Counted from the first letter of the stretch, positions 1-8,910 are shown. The stretch is DNA of 64,000 bases from Hyphomicrobiales bacterium (GCA_003963405.1 RXIY01000045.1:1-64000), one strand, 5' to 3'. Program-made: numbers and translations. Notes: generated by a model not told the origin, from the letters alone.

Positions 1-2
1 TG

Positions 3-1079
3 CTGCGCCATGAAGGCGTGTATCTCCTGAAGATCTGGCTGCACATGGATTTCGCCGAGGCGCGCCGGCGGCTCAAAAAGCTTCGGCAGTCCGATGGGGC
101 GTTGCGGCGCCCGGCCGTCGTGGAGTGGGACGAATTCGAGAGCGAGAAGGACCGCGCGAGGCTCGCGGACGCGGCGCTCGAGATGATCGAGCGCACCTCG
201 ACCGGCGACGCGCCCTGGGCCGTCGTGCCCGCCGCCGATCCCCGCTACCGGGACGCCGCCGTCGGCGATCTCCTGCTGCAAACCCTGACCCGCGCCGCCG
301 GCGACGGCCGGCCCTCTCCCCGCACGCTTGCGATCGCCGCGCCGGCCAATGATTTGCCCAAGCCGAGCCTCGTTTCCTTTCTCGATCTGGCGCAAGGCGC
401 CGACCGGGCGACCTATGCGCAGGAGCTGCGCGCGCTGCAGCAGCGGCTCACCGAGGCGACGACGGCCAGAAGCTTCCGCGACAGGGGCCTCGTCATCGCC
501 TTCGAGGGCAATGACGCCGCCGGAAAGGGCGGCGCGATCCTGCGCGTGCGCGAGGCGCTCGATCCGCGCCGCTTCCGCGTGCACGGCGTCGCCGCGCCCA
601 CCGACGAAGAGCGGGCGCGCCCCTATTTGTGGCGCTTCTGGCGCAATGTCCCTCGGCGCGGCGACGTGGCGATTTTCGACCGGAGCTGGTACGGGCGCGT
701 GCTGGTCGAGCGGGTCGAGGGCTTCGCGGCGCCGCAGGATTGGATGCGCGCCTATCAGGAAATCAATGACTTCGAGCGGGAGCTCGACGAAAATCGATAT
801 ACCGTCGTGAAGTTCTGGCTTGCGATCTCCCCGGGCGAACAGCTGCGCCGGTTCCAGGATCGCGAGGCCAAGCCCTTCAAACGCTACAAGCTGACGCCCG
901 ACGACTGGCGCAATCGCGAGAAATGGCCGCTCTACGAAGCGGCAATGACCGATATGATCGATCGCACCAGCTCACGCCACGCGCCCTGGACGATCGTCGA
1001 AGCGAACGACAAGAAATTCGCCCGGCTGAAAGTGCTGCAAACCATCGTCGACAGGCTGGAGGAGGCAGGCCGGGCATAA
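3..1079 (+). CDS. Polyphosphate:AMP phosphotransferase (two-domain PPK2), 5' end outside window
   Basis: The reading frame is open from the left edge, so the N-terminus is missing. What remains is the end of a first PPK2 domain, a linker, and a complete second PPK2 domain. The second domain has a Walker A loop (FEGNDAAGKGG, about nt 501-533) and a Walker B/lid motif (FDRSWYGRVLVERVEGF). PPK2 enzymes move phosphate between polyphosphate and nucleotides; the tandem-domain class typically phosphorylates AMP to ADP. The internal GTG at 18 is probably not the start, because homologous-looking sequence (LLRHEGVYLLKIWLHM) runs through it. The family is clear; the exact nucleotide specificity is inferred from the domain duplication. 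Confidence 0.88.
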   Translation: MRHEGVYLLKIWLHMDFAEARRRLKKLRQSDGALRRPAVVEWDEFESEKDRARLADAALEMIERTSTGDAPWAVVPAADPRYRDAAVGDLLLQTLTRAAGDGRPSPRTLAIAAPANDLPKPSLVSFLDLAQGADRATYAQELRALQQRLTEATTARSFRDRGLVIAFEGNDAAGKGGAILRVREALDPRRFRVHGVAAPTDEERARPYLWRFWRNVPRRGDVAIFDRSWYGRVLVERVEGFAAPQDWMRAYQEINDFERELDENRYTVVKFWLAISPGEQLRRFQDREAKPFKRYKLTPDDWRNREKWPLYEAAMTDMIDRTSSRHAPWTIVEANDKKFARLKVLQTIVDRLEEAGRA

Positions 1080-1174
1080 GCCTCGCGCCAGAACCCGACC
1101 CTAAGCTTCAGATCAGCGTCATGTTCATGATGGCCCTCCCATTCGGGGAGGAGAGACGCAGTGCGAGGATTGTC

Positions 1175-1459
1175 ATGCGGGCAACGGACATTCTGGCCCA
1201 GTTAGCTGATCGCGATTTTCTCGAGGCCGCCGGGCCGGCGGTGCTGCGGCTCAAGCTGCTGGAAGCCACCTATCTTGCGGAAAACCGGAGACTTTCGGGG
1301 GAGATGCGGGAGGCCGCGCGTCAGGCCGCCGAGGAGCTGAGGCGACTCATTCTCGAACGCCCCTCCGTGTCTCTCATCGATCAGGCGGCGAAGCGGCAGG
1401 TCGACGCCCGCCCCGCCGAGGAGCCGCCGCCCGTCGTTCTCCAGCTCAGACGCGCCTGA
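1175..1459 (+). CDS. Small helical hypothetical protein
   Basis: A 94-residue protein, mostly charged amphipathic helix (MRATDILAQLADRDFLEAAG...), ending in a Pro/Glu/Arg-rich tail. I do not recognise the family. The ATG at 1175 follows a GAGG at usual spacing; an in-frame ATG at 1121 would add 18 residues. It lies about 95 bp after the PPK2 gene on the same strand and ends 3 bp before the convergent galE stop. No signal peptide or membrane segment is visible. Confidence 0.6.
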   Translation: MRATDILAQLADRDFLEAAGPAVLRLKLLEATYLAENRRLSGEMREAARQAAEELRRLILERPSVSLIDQAAKRQVDARPAEEPPPVVLQLRRA

Positions 1460-1462
1460 GGC

Positions 1463-2449
1463 TCAGGCGCGCCCCTCCGCAAGCCTTTTCTCCCAATCGA
1501 GGGCCTGCCGGACGATCTCGTCCAGATTGTCATATTTCGGCGTCCAGCCGAGAATCTCGCGGGCGCGGGCGTTGGAGGCGACGATCGCCGCCGGATCGCC
1601 CGGCCGGCGCGGCGCGTAATCGACCCGGAAATCCACCCCCGACACGCGCTTCACCGCCTCGATCACCTCGAGCACGGAGAAGCCGTGGGCGTAGCCGCAA
1701 TTCGCCGTAAGACTCCCGCCTCCCTTGCGCAGATGCGCCAGTGCATCGAGATGGGCGCGGGCAAGGTCCGTCACCTGGATATAATCGCGAATGCAGGTCC
1801 CGTCGGGCGTCGGATAATCCGTGCCGAAGACCTGCAAGCGGTCGCGCATGCCGAGCGCGGTCTGCGCCGCGACCTTGATGAGATGGGTGGCGTTGGGCGT
1901 CGACTGGCCCGAGCGGCCCCTGGGATCCGCGCCCGCGACGTTGAAATAGCGCAGCACGACATAGTCGAAGTCATGGGCGCGGGCCACGTCCTCCAGCATC
2001 CACTCGACCATGAGCTTCGAGCGGCCATAGGGCGAGACTGGCCTGAGCGTGGCGTCTTCCGTGACGGGCAACTCATCGGGATCGCCGTAAACGGCGGCCG
2101 TCGACGAGAAGATGAAATGCTTGACCCCGGCGGCCACGGCGGCGGCGATGAGATTGCGCGCCTTGGCGGTGTTGTTGAGATAATAGCCCAGCGGATCGGC
2201 CACCGAATCGGGCACCACGATCCGGGCGGCAAAATGGATGATCGCGTGAATGTCGTGGCGGGCGATGATGTCGGCGATGAGCGCCTCGTCGCCGTCGTCG
2301 CCGATGAAGAGCGGGACCCCTTCCGGCACGGCCCAGCGGAAGCCCGTCGAGAGATCGTCGAGAACGACGGGCTTCTCGCCGGCGTCGAGCAGTTCGAGAA
2401 CCGTGTGGCTGCCGATGTAGCCGGCGCCGCCTGTGACCAATATCGCCAT
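1463..2449 (-). CDS. galE: UDP-glucose 4-epimerase
   Basis: Interconverts UDP-glucose and UDP-galactose in the cytoplasm, feeding exopolysaccharide and LPS synthesis. The 328-residue extended-SDR protein has the NAD-binding GGAGYIGS near residue 7, the catalytic Ser in FSSTAAVYG (about 114-122) and Y141-x3-K145 (YGRSK). Length is normal for bacterial GalE. It is divergent from galU (2574), whose product supplies UDP-glucose, so the 125-bp gap probably holds both promoters. Some family members act on UDP-N-acetyl sugars; specificity cannot be settled by reading. Confidence 0.93.
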   Translation of the reverse strand: MAILVTGGAGYIGSHTVLELLDAGEKPVVLDDLSTGFRWAVPEGVPLFIGDDGDEALIADIIARHDIHAIIHFAARIVVPDSVADPLGYYLNNTAKARNLIAAAVAAGVKHFIFSSTAAVYGDPDELPVTEDATLRPVSPYGRSKLMVEWMLEDVARAHDFDYVVLRYFNVAGADPRGRSGQSTPNATHLIKVAAQTALGMRDRLQVFGTDYPTPDGTCIRDYIQVTDLARAHLDALAHLRKGGGSLTANCGYAHGFSVLEVIEAVKRVSGVDFRVDYAPRRPGDPAAIVASNARAREILGWTPKYDNLDEIVRQALDWEKRLAEGRA

Positions 2450-2573
2450 TGTCGTCCTTTCCTGCCGTCCGCCGCGCCAAATTAACGCCGCATCGCCAAA
2501 TTTAGGTCTAAAGTCGCGCCGCCCGGCCCTGCCGGAGACGGTTCGTCGTAAACGTCACTTGAAACGGATTCTC

Positions 2574-3458
2574 ATGACCAAGCGCATTCGCAAGGCTGTC
2601 TTTCCTGTCGCCGGACTCGGCACCCGATTCCTTCCGGCGACCAAGGCCGTGCCCAAGGAAATGCTGACGGTCGTGGACCGCCCTGTCGTACAGCATGTCG
2701 TGGACGAAGCGCGAGAGGCCGGCATCGAGCATTTTGTCTTTGTCACCGGACGCGGCAAGGGGGCGATCGAGGATCATTTCGACATGTCCTACGAACTCGA
2801 GGACACGCTCAAGCGCCGCAACAAGACGAAGGAATATGAAGCCCTGATGGCGGACCTCCCCAAGGCCGGCGCCACGAGCTTCACGCGCCAGCAGGCGCCG
2901 CTCGGCCTCGGCCACGCCGTCTGGTGCGCGCGCGAGATCATCGGCGACGAGCCTTTCGCCGTGCTGCTCCCCGACATGATCACCTTGCCCGCCCCCGGAA
3001 AGACGGCGCGCTGCCTCGCCCAGGCCGTCGAGGCCTATGAAAAGCACGGCGGCAACGTCATCGCCGTCGAGGAGGTCAAGCCCGAGGAGACGCATCAATA
3101 TGGGATCGTCGCCAAGGGCAAGGACTTCGGACAGACCTTCGAGATCACCGGCATGGTCGAGAAGCCGCCGCAGGGCACGGCGCCGAGCAACTTCATCATT
3201 TCCGGACGCTACATTCTCGAGCCCGGAATCTTCGCCTTGCTCGAAAAGGGCGAGAAGGGCGCGGGCGGCGAAATCCAGCTCACCGACGCCATGATTCATC
3301 TCGCCAGGGAGCGCCCCTTCCACGCCGTCCGCTTCGACGGCCGCACCTATGACACGGGCTCCAAGCTCGGGTTTCTGGCGGCGAATGTCGCCTTCGGTCT
3401 GGCGCGGCCGGATGTGGCCGATGGGCTGAAAGAGGAGCTGAAGAAGCTTTTGGGGTGA
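2574..3458 (+). CDS. galU: UTP-glucose-1-phosphate uridylyltransferase
   Basis: Makes UDP-glucose from UTP and glucose-1-phosphate. The 294-residue protein opens with [19 protein letters not shown], the nucleotidyltransferase signature, followed by [19 protein letters not shown] and the [10 protein letters not shown] motif near the C-terminus are also typical. The frame is open further upstream, but ATG 2574 begins exactly where family homology starts. It is divergent from galE, a pairing that suits surface polysaccharide precursor supply. Confidence 0.95.
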   Translation: MTKRIRKAVFPVAGLGTRFLPATKAVPKEMLTVVDRPVVQHVVDEAREAGIEHFVFVTGRGKGAIEDHFDMSYELEDTLKRRNKTKEYEALMADLPKAGATSFTRQQAPLGLGHAVWCAREIIGDEPFAVLLPDMITLPAPGKTARCLAQAVEAYEKHGGNVIAVEEVKPEETHQYGIVAKGKDFGQTFEITGMVEKPPQGTAPSNFIISGRYILEPGIFALLEKGEKGAGGEIQLTDAMIHLARERPFHAVRFDGRTYDTGSKLGFLAANVAFGLARPDVADGLKEELKKLLG

Positions 3459-3495
3459 TGGAGGATGCACGGGCGGGGCGAGAGCCTCGCCCGAT

Positions 3496-3600
3496 CGCTC
3501 TAGCGCCGAAGTGGGAACCGGTTCGGCGGTAGAAGGCGCGACGGAACGATAAGCTGGAGCCTCGACCCGATTCCATCGGATCGGAAAAGGCTCTGGCGCG
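3496..3600. repeat. Intergenic palindromic repeat-like element
   Basis: The galU to 3666 gap holds short inverted repeats: CCGAA(3506)...TTCGG(3526) around GTGGGAACCG, and CCGAT-tcc-ATCGG at 3567-3579. It is flanked by near-direct copies of GCTCTAGCGC and GCTCTGGCGC. The sequence style (GAAGTGGGAACCGGTTC, GATTCCATCGGATCGGAA) resembles dispersed intergenic palindromes seen in Rhizobiales genomes. Only one copy is seen in this window, so the repeat call rests on recalled resemblance. Confidence 0.45.
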
Positions 3601-3665
3601 GAGTTTGCAGCGCTGGTTGGAAAGACGGATCTGTCGGCAAGCGCCTGAGCCTGCCAATCCGCCTC

Positions 3666-4040
3666 CTAGCGCCGCAACGCCCGCCCGATTGCCCATCGCA
3701 GCAACGCGATCTGCGCGACCAACGCCACGAACAGCGTCTGCCACATGACAAAAATGGCGCAGGGGTCGTTCTCGTCGCCACAGCCGAAGGCGGCCACGAG
3801 GGGGCCGGTCAGGAGGGTCGCAGGCAGGCTCGACGGAAAACCCAGCGCCGCCATGGCGCGGCGCGTGAAAAGCCCGAGGCCGCGAAGGCGCGGTCCCACG
3901 TCGTAATCGTCATAGATGTTGACATAGGCCGCCAGCAGGACGAGCGCGGCCGTCACGGTGGCGAGGGCGTAGAAGAGCCAGAGCTTGCGGGCCAGCGCGC
4001 CCCCCTTGCCCGCCCCGCTGTCGCCAGCGTCGCCGTTCAC
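3666..4040 (-). CDS. Two-helix membrane protein coupled to irr
   Basis: A 124-residue protein with a hydrophilic Gly/Asp-rich N-terminus and two hydrophobic segments (LWLFYALATVTAALVLLAAY; and about residues 95-115, MWQTLFVALVAQIALL). Between them lies a Cys pair (GCGDENDPC), possibly a disulfide or metal site. It starts with GTG at 4040, which overlaps the irr TGA stop in a GTGA quartet, so translation is probably coupled to irr. No family recognised. A role in iron or heme handling is only a guess from the coupling. Confidence 0.65.
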   Translation of the reverse strand: MNGDAGDSGAGKGGALARKLWLFYALATVTAALVLLAAYVNIYDDYDVGPRLRGLGLFTRRAMAALGFPSSLPATLLTGPLVAAFGCGDENDPCAIFVMWQTLFVALVAQIALLRWAIGRALRR

Positions 4041-4510
4041 CCCTTCTTGGGGCGGATGCGGATGATCACGTCGCAGCCGACGATCTCCATGCCCTCGGGC
4101 GGCGCCGGGAGCCGGGCGAATTCGACCGAGCCGTCGGCGGCGTCGAACATGCGGCCGGTCGCCTCATCCATGAAGTGATGATGCGGCGAGGTGCGGGTAT
4201 GGAAATAGGTGCGCGGTCCCTGAACCGCGATCTCTCGCAGGAGCCCTGCCTGGGCGAACTGGTTGAGCGTGTTGTAAACCGTCGAGAGCGACATGGTGAG
4301 GCCGGCTTCGCGCGCCTCGGCGTGCAGCGCCTCGGCGCTGACATGGCGGTCGCCCTTGCCGAAGAGCAGCTTGCTCAGCGACAGCCGCTGGACCGTGGGA
4401 CGCAGGCCGGCGTTGCGCAGCCGCGCCTTCGGGTCCACCGGCACGCCAGCGGGCTGCTCGCGCAAGCGGCGGGAATTGTCGAAGCTTCTGCCGACCGGCT
4501 GATGCGTCAT
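4037..4510 (-). CDS. irr: Fur-family iron response regulator Irr
   Basis: 157 residues with a winged-helix N-terminal half (LRNAGLRPTVQRLSLSKLLF, then TMSLSTVYNTLNQF as recognition region) and a C-terminal regulatory half with the HHH cluster (SPHHHFMDE, residues 110-112) typical of Irr rather than classical Fur; the C-terminal CxxC zinc pairs of Fur are absent. Irr senses heme and represses or activates iron genes in Rhizobiales. Start chosen at ATG 4510, where Irr-like sequence begins; the frame is open far upstream. Divergent from the transglycosylase at 4634. Confidence 0.88.
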   Translation of the reverse strand: MTHQPVGRSFDNSRRLREQPAGVPVDPKARLRNAGLRPTVQRLSLSKLLFGKGDRHVSAEALHAEAREAGLTMSLSTVYNTLNQFAQAGLLREIAVQGPRTYFHTRTSPHHHFMDEATGRMFDAADGSVEFARLPAPPEGMEIVGCDVIIRIRPKKG

Positions 4511-4633
4511 GGAAAGACCCGATGCGGGACGTCTCGCCCCTTGAAACTCTTCGGAAACAGTAGACGGCAGCGCAGCCGCCCTGTCAAATGGCGCAACATG
4601 AAAGATTTCCAAACAAGAGCCGCCGGTAAGACG

Positions 4634-5839
4634 ATGACGCAAAAGGATTCCGCCCGCCCGATCCTCGACCGGCGCGCCGCGCTGCAGGGCCTCTGCGCCG
4701 CCCTCGTCGCCGCGCCCTGGCCGGCGCGGGGCGGCGATTTCACTGCATTCGTCGAAGGACTGTGGCCATCGGCGCAGGCGGCCGGCGTCTCGCGGGAGAC
4801 CTTCGAGGCCGCGGTTTCGGGCCTCGCGCCGGAGCCCGGCGTGCTCGCCAAACCAAAGGCGCAAGCGGAATTCACGATCTCCATTCCCGCCTATCTGGCC
4901 GGGACAGTGACAAATAGCCGCGTGGCGCGCGGGCAGTCGGTCGCCGCCGAGCTCGCGGGGCCGTTGCGCCGGGCGACCGGGCGGCATGGCGTTCCGGGCG
5001 AGATCGTCGTCGCCATTCTCGGCGTCGAAAGCAATTTCGGCTCGGGGACCGGCGGCGCCGACGTGCTGAAAGTCCTGTCGACGCTCGCCTGGAAGGGCCA
5101 CCGCGCCGAGACCTTCATCGAGGAATTCATCGACGCCCTCGTCATGCTCGAAAAGGGCTATGCGACGCGCGCCCAGTTGCGCGGCTCCTGGGCGGGCGCC
5201 ATGGGCCAGCCGCAATTCATGCCCTCGGCCTATCTCAAATTCGCCGAGAGCGACGCCGGCGCCGCCGCCCCGGACATTTGGCGTTCGCACGCCGACTCGG
5301 TCGCGAGCATCGCCAATTTCCTGCAAAAGTCGGGCTGGGTCGCCGGGCTCCCGGCCGTGGTCGAAGTCAGGCTGCCGGAGACGTTCGACTACGCCGCTTT
5401 CGATCTCGACTTCCCGCGCTGGCGGGCGCTGGGCGTTACGCGCGCGGATGGCGAGGCGCTCCCCGCCAGCGGCGCCGCGAGCCTCTATCTGCCGGCCGGG
5501 GCGCGCGGTCCGGCCTTTCTGATCTCGGATAACTTCGAAGTCATCCGCCAGTACAACACCTCGGACGCCTACGCCATGTCGGTCGCGGTTCTGGCCGAGC
5601 GCATTGCCGGGCGCGAGATTCCGCTCGCCCCCTGGCCCCGGGTCGCGCCGCTCTCGACCGCCGACGTCAAGGCGATGCAGCACTTGCTGACCGAGAAGGG
5701 CTATTATCGCGGAACCCTCGACGGAAAGCTCGGGCGCACGAGCCGCAACGCCATTCACGCCTTCCAGCTCGCGGAAGGCGTTCAGCCGGCGGACGGCTTC
5801 GCGACCAAGGACATATTGGCGAGGCTGCGCGGCCGCTGA
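4634..5839 (+). CDS. Lytic murein transglycosylase, MltB type, with peptidoglycan-binding domain
   Basis: 401 residues. The N-terminus (DRRAALQGLCAALVAAPWPA) is a signal sequence with a possible twin-arginine motif. The SLT_2/MltB domain carries the catalytic Glu in ILGVESNFGSGTG and the substrate motif GSWAGAMGQPQFMPS. A C-terminal PG_binding_1 domain (about 330-398) contains LLTEKGYYRGTLDGKLG and TRNAIHAFQ-like helices. It cleaves glycan strands to anhydromuropeptides in the periplasm. ATG 4598 is an alternative in-frame start 12 codons upstream. Confidence 0.9.
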   Translation: MTQKDSARPILDRRAALQGLCAALVAAPWPARGGDFTAFVEGLWPSAQAAGVSRETFEAAVSGLAPEPGVLAKPKAQAEFTISIPAYLAGTVTNSRVARGQSVAAELAGPLRRATGRHGVPGEIVVAILGVESNFGSGTGGADVLKVLSTLAWKGHRAETFIEEFIDALVMLEKGYATRAQLRGSWAGAMGQPQFMPSAYLKFAESDAGAAAPDIWRSHADSVASIANFLQKSGWVAGLPAVVEVRLPETFDYAAFDLDFPRWRALGVTRADGEALPASGAASLYLPAGARGPAFLISDNFEVIRQYNTSDAYAMSVAVLAERIAGREIPLAPWPRVAPLSTADVKAMQHLLTEKGYYRGTLDGKLGRTSRNAIHAFQLAEGVQPADGFATKDILARLRGR

Positions 5840-5850
5840 GCGGGCCCCGA

Positions 5851-6372
5851 TCAGCGCACCGGCGCCGAGACGAAACCGAAGGCGACGCGGGTCAGCATGT
5901 CGGCGCCGAAGCGCTCCTCCGCGCGCCGGACTGTCTGGCCGCCGAGGCTGCGGTAAAAGGCGAGCGCCTTCTCATTGTCGGCGAGCGCCCAGACGATCGT
6001 CGACAGATAGCCGTGCTCGGCGAGTTCGCGCCGGGCGGCGCCGAAGAGCCGGCGGCCCAGCCCCAGGCCCTGATGTTCGGGCGCAAGGTAGAGCTCGAAA
6101 ATCTCGCCCGAATAGGGCATGGACGGCACGCGGTTGCGGCCATAGGTCGAATAACCGGCGATCCGCCTGTCAAAATCGACGACGAGCAGCCCCGTGCCCC
6201 GCAAGATCGCCGAATGCCACCATTTCGGCCCCCGCCGCGCGACCATGCGCTCGAGCTCCACGCCCGGAATGACGCCCCGATAGGCGTCGCGCCAGGAGGC
6301 GTCATGAACGCGCGCGATTTCCTCGGCGTCGCCGGGTCGAGCGTGACGAATGGAGAAAGCGGTTTTAACCAT
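5851..6372 (-). CDS. GNAT family N-acetyltransferase
   Basis: 173 residues with the GNAT fold. N-terminal IRHARPGDAEEIARVHDASWRDAYRGVIPG is typical of the RimI-like subgroup. The acetyl-CoA loop is LYLAPEHQGLGLGRRLF (Q-x2-G-x-G) and motif B is ADNEKALAFYRSLGG. The substrate cannot be predicted. It converges on the transglycosylase gene with a 12-bp gap and is divergent from the leuA leader region. Confidence 0.85.
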   Translation of the reverse strand: MVKTAFSIRHARPGDAEEIARVHDASWRDAYRGVIPGVELERMVARRGPKWWHSAILRGTGLLVVDFDRRIAGYSTYGRNRVPSMPYSGEIFELYLAPEHQGLGLGRRLFGAARRELAEHGYLSTIVWALADNEKALAFYRSLGGQTVRRAEERFGADMLTRVAFGFVSAPVR

Positions 6373-6585
6373 AGGAAGATGTTAGGGCTCATTCGACGCT
6401 TTGGGCAAGAGCCTCAAACGAAGGAAAACGCAAAAAAACGAATGCGGTTCGGCTTAACTTTTGTTAACGTTGCGACGCCTTCGGAACCGCGCCATTGCGC
6501 GCGGCCCCGGCTTGCCTGCGGCGGCGCATTTGCCTATCCTTGGGTGTTTTTCGGCCTTCGGCCGCTCGAGCGAGGATTTCGGGAC

Positions 6586-6708
6586 GTGGCTGTCTCCAAC
6601 GCCACATATCGCGCCGTCGAGGCGCATCTGTCGACTGGCGCCGTCGCAGCCTGCGCGACGCCCGATCTGCGCCTGCTCCCCGGCCTGCTGCTTCTTCGTC
6701 GCCCCTGA
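6586..6708 (+). CDS. Candidate leucine leader peptide upstream of leuA
   Basis: Small ORF of 40 codons starting with GTG 6586 behind GAGGA (6572-6576). It ends in LRLLPGLLLLRRP-stop, so 7 of the last 13 residues are leucine, four of them consecutive (CTG CTG CTT CTT). It stops 92 bp before leuA. Leucine-run leaders control leu operons by ribosome stalling in other proteobacteria, so this reads as an attenuator leader. An in-frame GTG at 6544 could also serve as start. The frame is open upstream, so the start is inferred from the ribosome binding site only. Confidence 0.6.
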   Translation: MAVSNATYRAVEAHLSTGAVAACATPDLRLLPGLLLLRRP

Positions 6709-6741
6709 CCGCCCGCAGGGTTCAGCCCAGGCCGTCAGGGG
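6682..6741 (+). promoter_or_regulatory. Mutually exclusive RNA stems in the leuA leader
   Basis: Two pairings cannot nest together. GGCCTG (6682-6687, over the leucine codons) can pair with CAGGCC (6728-6733). CCCCTGAC (6702-6709, over the leader stop codon) can pair perfectly with GTCAGGGG (6734-6741). A further 5-bp hairpin CGCCC/GGGCG sits at 6762-6776. This suits a stall-dependent switch. No strong U-tract follows, so termination is not proven; folding that affects leuA translation is an alternative. Confidence 0.45.
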
Positions 6742-6800
6742 ATCGAGACGCAACCGTTCAGCGCCCGGATAGGGCGAGCAGCTTTCAGGAAGTTTCCGAC

Positions 6801-8369
6801 ATGACCAATCCCGCAAACGGCTCCACGGACAGCGCGCGCGTCGTCATTTTCGACACGACCCTGCGCGACGGCGAACAGTCGCCCGGCGCCTCCATGACGC
6901 TCGAGGAAAAACTGGAGGTCGCCGATCTCCTGGACCAGATGGGCGTCGACATCATCGAGGCGGGCTTTCCCATCGCGAGCCCCGGCGATTTCGAGAGCGT
7001 TACGGAAGTCGCGCGACGGGTAAAGAACGGCTCGGTCGCCGGCCTCGCCCGCGCCTCCGAAAAGGACATCGACCGCTGCGCCGAGGCGCTGCGCGAAGCG
7101 AAGCGGCCGCGCATCCACACCTTCATCTCCACCTCGCCGGTGCATATGAAATACAAGCTCCAGATGGAGCCCGAGCGGGTGCTGGAGCTCGTCGCCGCTT
7201 CCGTCTCGCGCGCCCGCAACCATGTCGCGGATGTGGAATGGTCGGCGGAGGACGGCACGCGCACGGAAATCGATTTCCTGTGCCGCTGCGTCGAGACCGC
7301 GATCAAGGCGGGCGCCACGACGATCAATATTCCCGACACCGTCGGCTATACGACGCCGCAGGAATATGAGCAGCTGTTCCGCACCGTGCGCGAGCGCGTG
7401 CCCAACGCCGACAAGGCGATCTTCTCGGTGCATTGCCACGACGATCTGGGCCTCGCCGTCGCCAATTCTCTGGCGGGCGTGCGCGGCGGCGCGCGGCAGG
7501 TGGAATGCACCATCAACGGGCTCGGCGAGCGCGCCGGCAACGCCGCGATGGAGGAAGTGGTGATGGCGCTGAGGACGCGCCACGACATTTTGCCCTATCA
7601 CACAAATATCGACGCGAAGCTCCTGACCCGCGCCTCGAAGCTCGTCTCGGCGGTGACGTCCTTCCCGGTGCAATACAACAAGGCGATCGTCGGGCGGAAC
7701 GCCTTCGCGCATGAGAGCGGCATCCATCAGGACGGGATGCTCAAGAATGCCCACACCTATGAGATCATGACCCCCGAGAGCGTCGGCGTCTCCAAGACCT
7801 CGCTCGTCATGGGCAAGCATTCGGGCCGCCACGCCTTCCGCGAGAAGCTCAAGGAACTGGGTTATGATCTGGGCGAAAACCAGCTCAACGACGCCTTCAA
7901 CCGGTTCAAGGATCTCGCCGACCGCAAGAAGTTCGTCTACGACGAGGACCTCGTCGCGCTCGTCGACGACGAGATCGTCACGGCCCACGACCACATCAAG
8001 GTGCTCGCCTTGATGGTGATGGCCGGCACGCATGGGCCGCAGTCGGCGGCGCTGACGCTCGACATCGACGGCGACAAGGTGACCCATCAGGCGACCGGCA
8101 ACGGCCCCGTCGACGCCATCTTCAACGCCATCAAGGCGCTCGCGCCGCATGAGGCGACGCTGGAGCTCTATCAGGTCCACGCCGTCACCCAAGGCACGGA
8201 CGCACAGGCTGAAGTGTCCGTCCGCCTGTCGGAGGACGGGAAGTCCGTCACGGGCCGCGGCGCCGATCCGGACACGCTGGTCGCTTCGGCGCGCGCCTAT
8301 GTCTCGGCGCTCAACAAGCTGATGGTGAAGCGCGGCCGCGCCAGGCCGGAAGCGATGCAGGCGGTTTGA
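6801..8369 (+). CDS. leuA: 2-isopropylmalate synthase
   Basis: 522 residues. First committed step of leucine synthesis: condenses acetyl-CoA with 2-oxoisovalerate. The DRE-TIM catalytic domain begins with [18 protein letters not shown], has the metal-binding HCHDDLG near residue 213, GLGERAGNA, and [11 protein letters not shown]. The C-terminal allosteric (LeuA dimer) domain holds the leucine-binding fold and ends near VKRGRA. Start at ATG 6801; the open frame further upstream is leader DNA. The preceding leader suggests leucine-dependent attenuation. Confidence 0.96.
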   Translation: MTNPANGSTDSARVVIFDTTLRDGEQSPGASMTLEEKLEVADLLDQMGVDIIEAGFPIASPGDFESVTEVARRVKNGSVAGLARASEKDIDRCAEALREAKRPRIHTFISTSPVHMKYKLQMEPERVLELVAASVSRARNHVADVEWSAEDGTRTEIDFLCRCVETAIKAGATTINIPDTVGYTTPQEYEQLFRTVRERVPNADKAIFSVHCHDDLGLAVANSLAGVRGGARQVECTINGLGERAGNAAMEEVVMALRTRHDILPYHTNIDAKLLTRASKLVSAVTSFPVQYNKAIVGRNAFAHESGIHQDGMLKNAHTYEIMTPESVGVSKTSLVMGKHSGRHAFREKLKELGYDLGENQLNDAFNRFKDLADRKKFVYDEDLVALVDDEIVTAHDHIKVLALMVMAGTHGPQSAALTLDIDGDKVTHQATGNGPVDAIFNAIKALAPHEATLELYQVHAVTQGTDAQAEVSVRLSEDGKSVTGRGADPDTLVASARAYVSALNKLMVKRGRARPEAMQAV

Positions 8370-8379
8370 CGATCGCATC

Positions 8380-8411
8380 GATCAAAGCCTCCAACAGAGG
8401 AGGCTTTGATC
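8380..8411 (+). terminator. Perfect 13-bp hairpin after leuA
   Basis: GATCAAAGCCTCC pairs exactly with GGAGGCTTTGATC around a 6-nt loop (AACAGA), starting 11 bp after the leuA stop. Only a weak AT-rich stretch (AGATATATT) follows, so it may end or protect the transcript. Confidence 0.6.
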
Positions 8412-8440
8412 AGATATATTCTCACGAAGTCGAGTTTGTG

Positions 8441-8467
8441 CTTGCCTCGCGCTTTGAGCGAGGCAAG
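8441..8467 (+). terminator. Second hairpin in the leuA-smbP gap
   Basis: CTTGCCTCGC and GCGAGGCAAG form a perfect 10-bp stem around GCTTTGA. It is followed by TCTCTCTT, not a pure T run. It may back up the leuA terminator or act as a target in the region before smbP. Confidence 0.4.
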
Positions 8468-8571
8468 TCTCTCTTGGGCTGAGCAGTCTTTACTTTGGAT
8501 AGACTTTCTTTGGACCTGCGGTATCGTTTCGTGGCGACACGGGAGGTCGCGTATAATAGGAGGGCATTTGA

Positions 8572-8910
8572 ATGAACCGTAGAAATCTCGCTCTTTTTCT
8601 CGCCATCGGCGCCGCAGTCGCCTTTGCCCCGCGTCTCGCGCTCGCCGAGGATCATCTTGCGGAAGCGATCAGCCACACGAAGGAAGCCATCGATCATGGC
8701 AAGCAAGGCCATGCCGACGTTCTCGTGACCCATGCGGAAGCCGCGCTCAAACACGCGGAAGCCGCGGAAAAGGCGAAAGCCAATCCGCATACCAAGGAAG
8801 GCATAACGCACCTCAAGGCGTCGATTTCCGAGGGCAAGAAGAAAAACGCCGAAGGCGCGACGAGCCACGCCGAGGAGGCTCTGACGCATCTCGAGGCGGC
8901 GACGAAGTAA
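8572..8910 (+). CDS. SmbP-like periplasmic small metal-binding protein
   Basis: 112 residues with a signal peptide cleaved after about residue 25 (ALAED). The mature part is built of heptad-like helical repeats with regularly spaced His (HTKEAIDHGKQGHADVL, THAEAALKHAEAAEKA, HLKAS, SHAEEALTHLEAA). This pattern matches SmbP of Nitrosomonas europaea, a His-rich four-helix protein that binds copper and other metals in the periplasm. A strong AGGAGGG lies just upstream. It stands alone between leuA and nsrR. Metal identity is inference. Confidence 0.8.
   Translation: MNRRNLALFLAIGAAVAFAPRLALAEDHLAEAISHTKEAIDHGKQGHADVLVTHAEAALKHAEAAEKAKANPHTKEGITHLKASISEGKKKNAEGATSHAEEALTHLEAATK

Noticed and set aside
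4037..5758. Long minus-strand frame in phase with irr running across the transglycosylase gene
   Set aside because: Only the part from ATG 4510 shows Fur-family sequence; the rest mirrors the plus-strand transglycosylase.
6454..6467. TTAA-N6-TTAA between the acetyltransferase and the leuA leader
   Set aside because: Spacing is 6 rather than the 7 needed for a CtrA box.
8552..8557. Perfect TATAAT 15 bp before the smbP start
   Set aside because: As a -10 it would start transcription at or after the AGGAGGG ribosome site, so the site would be lost. Chance match.
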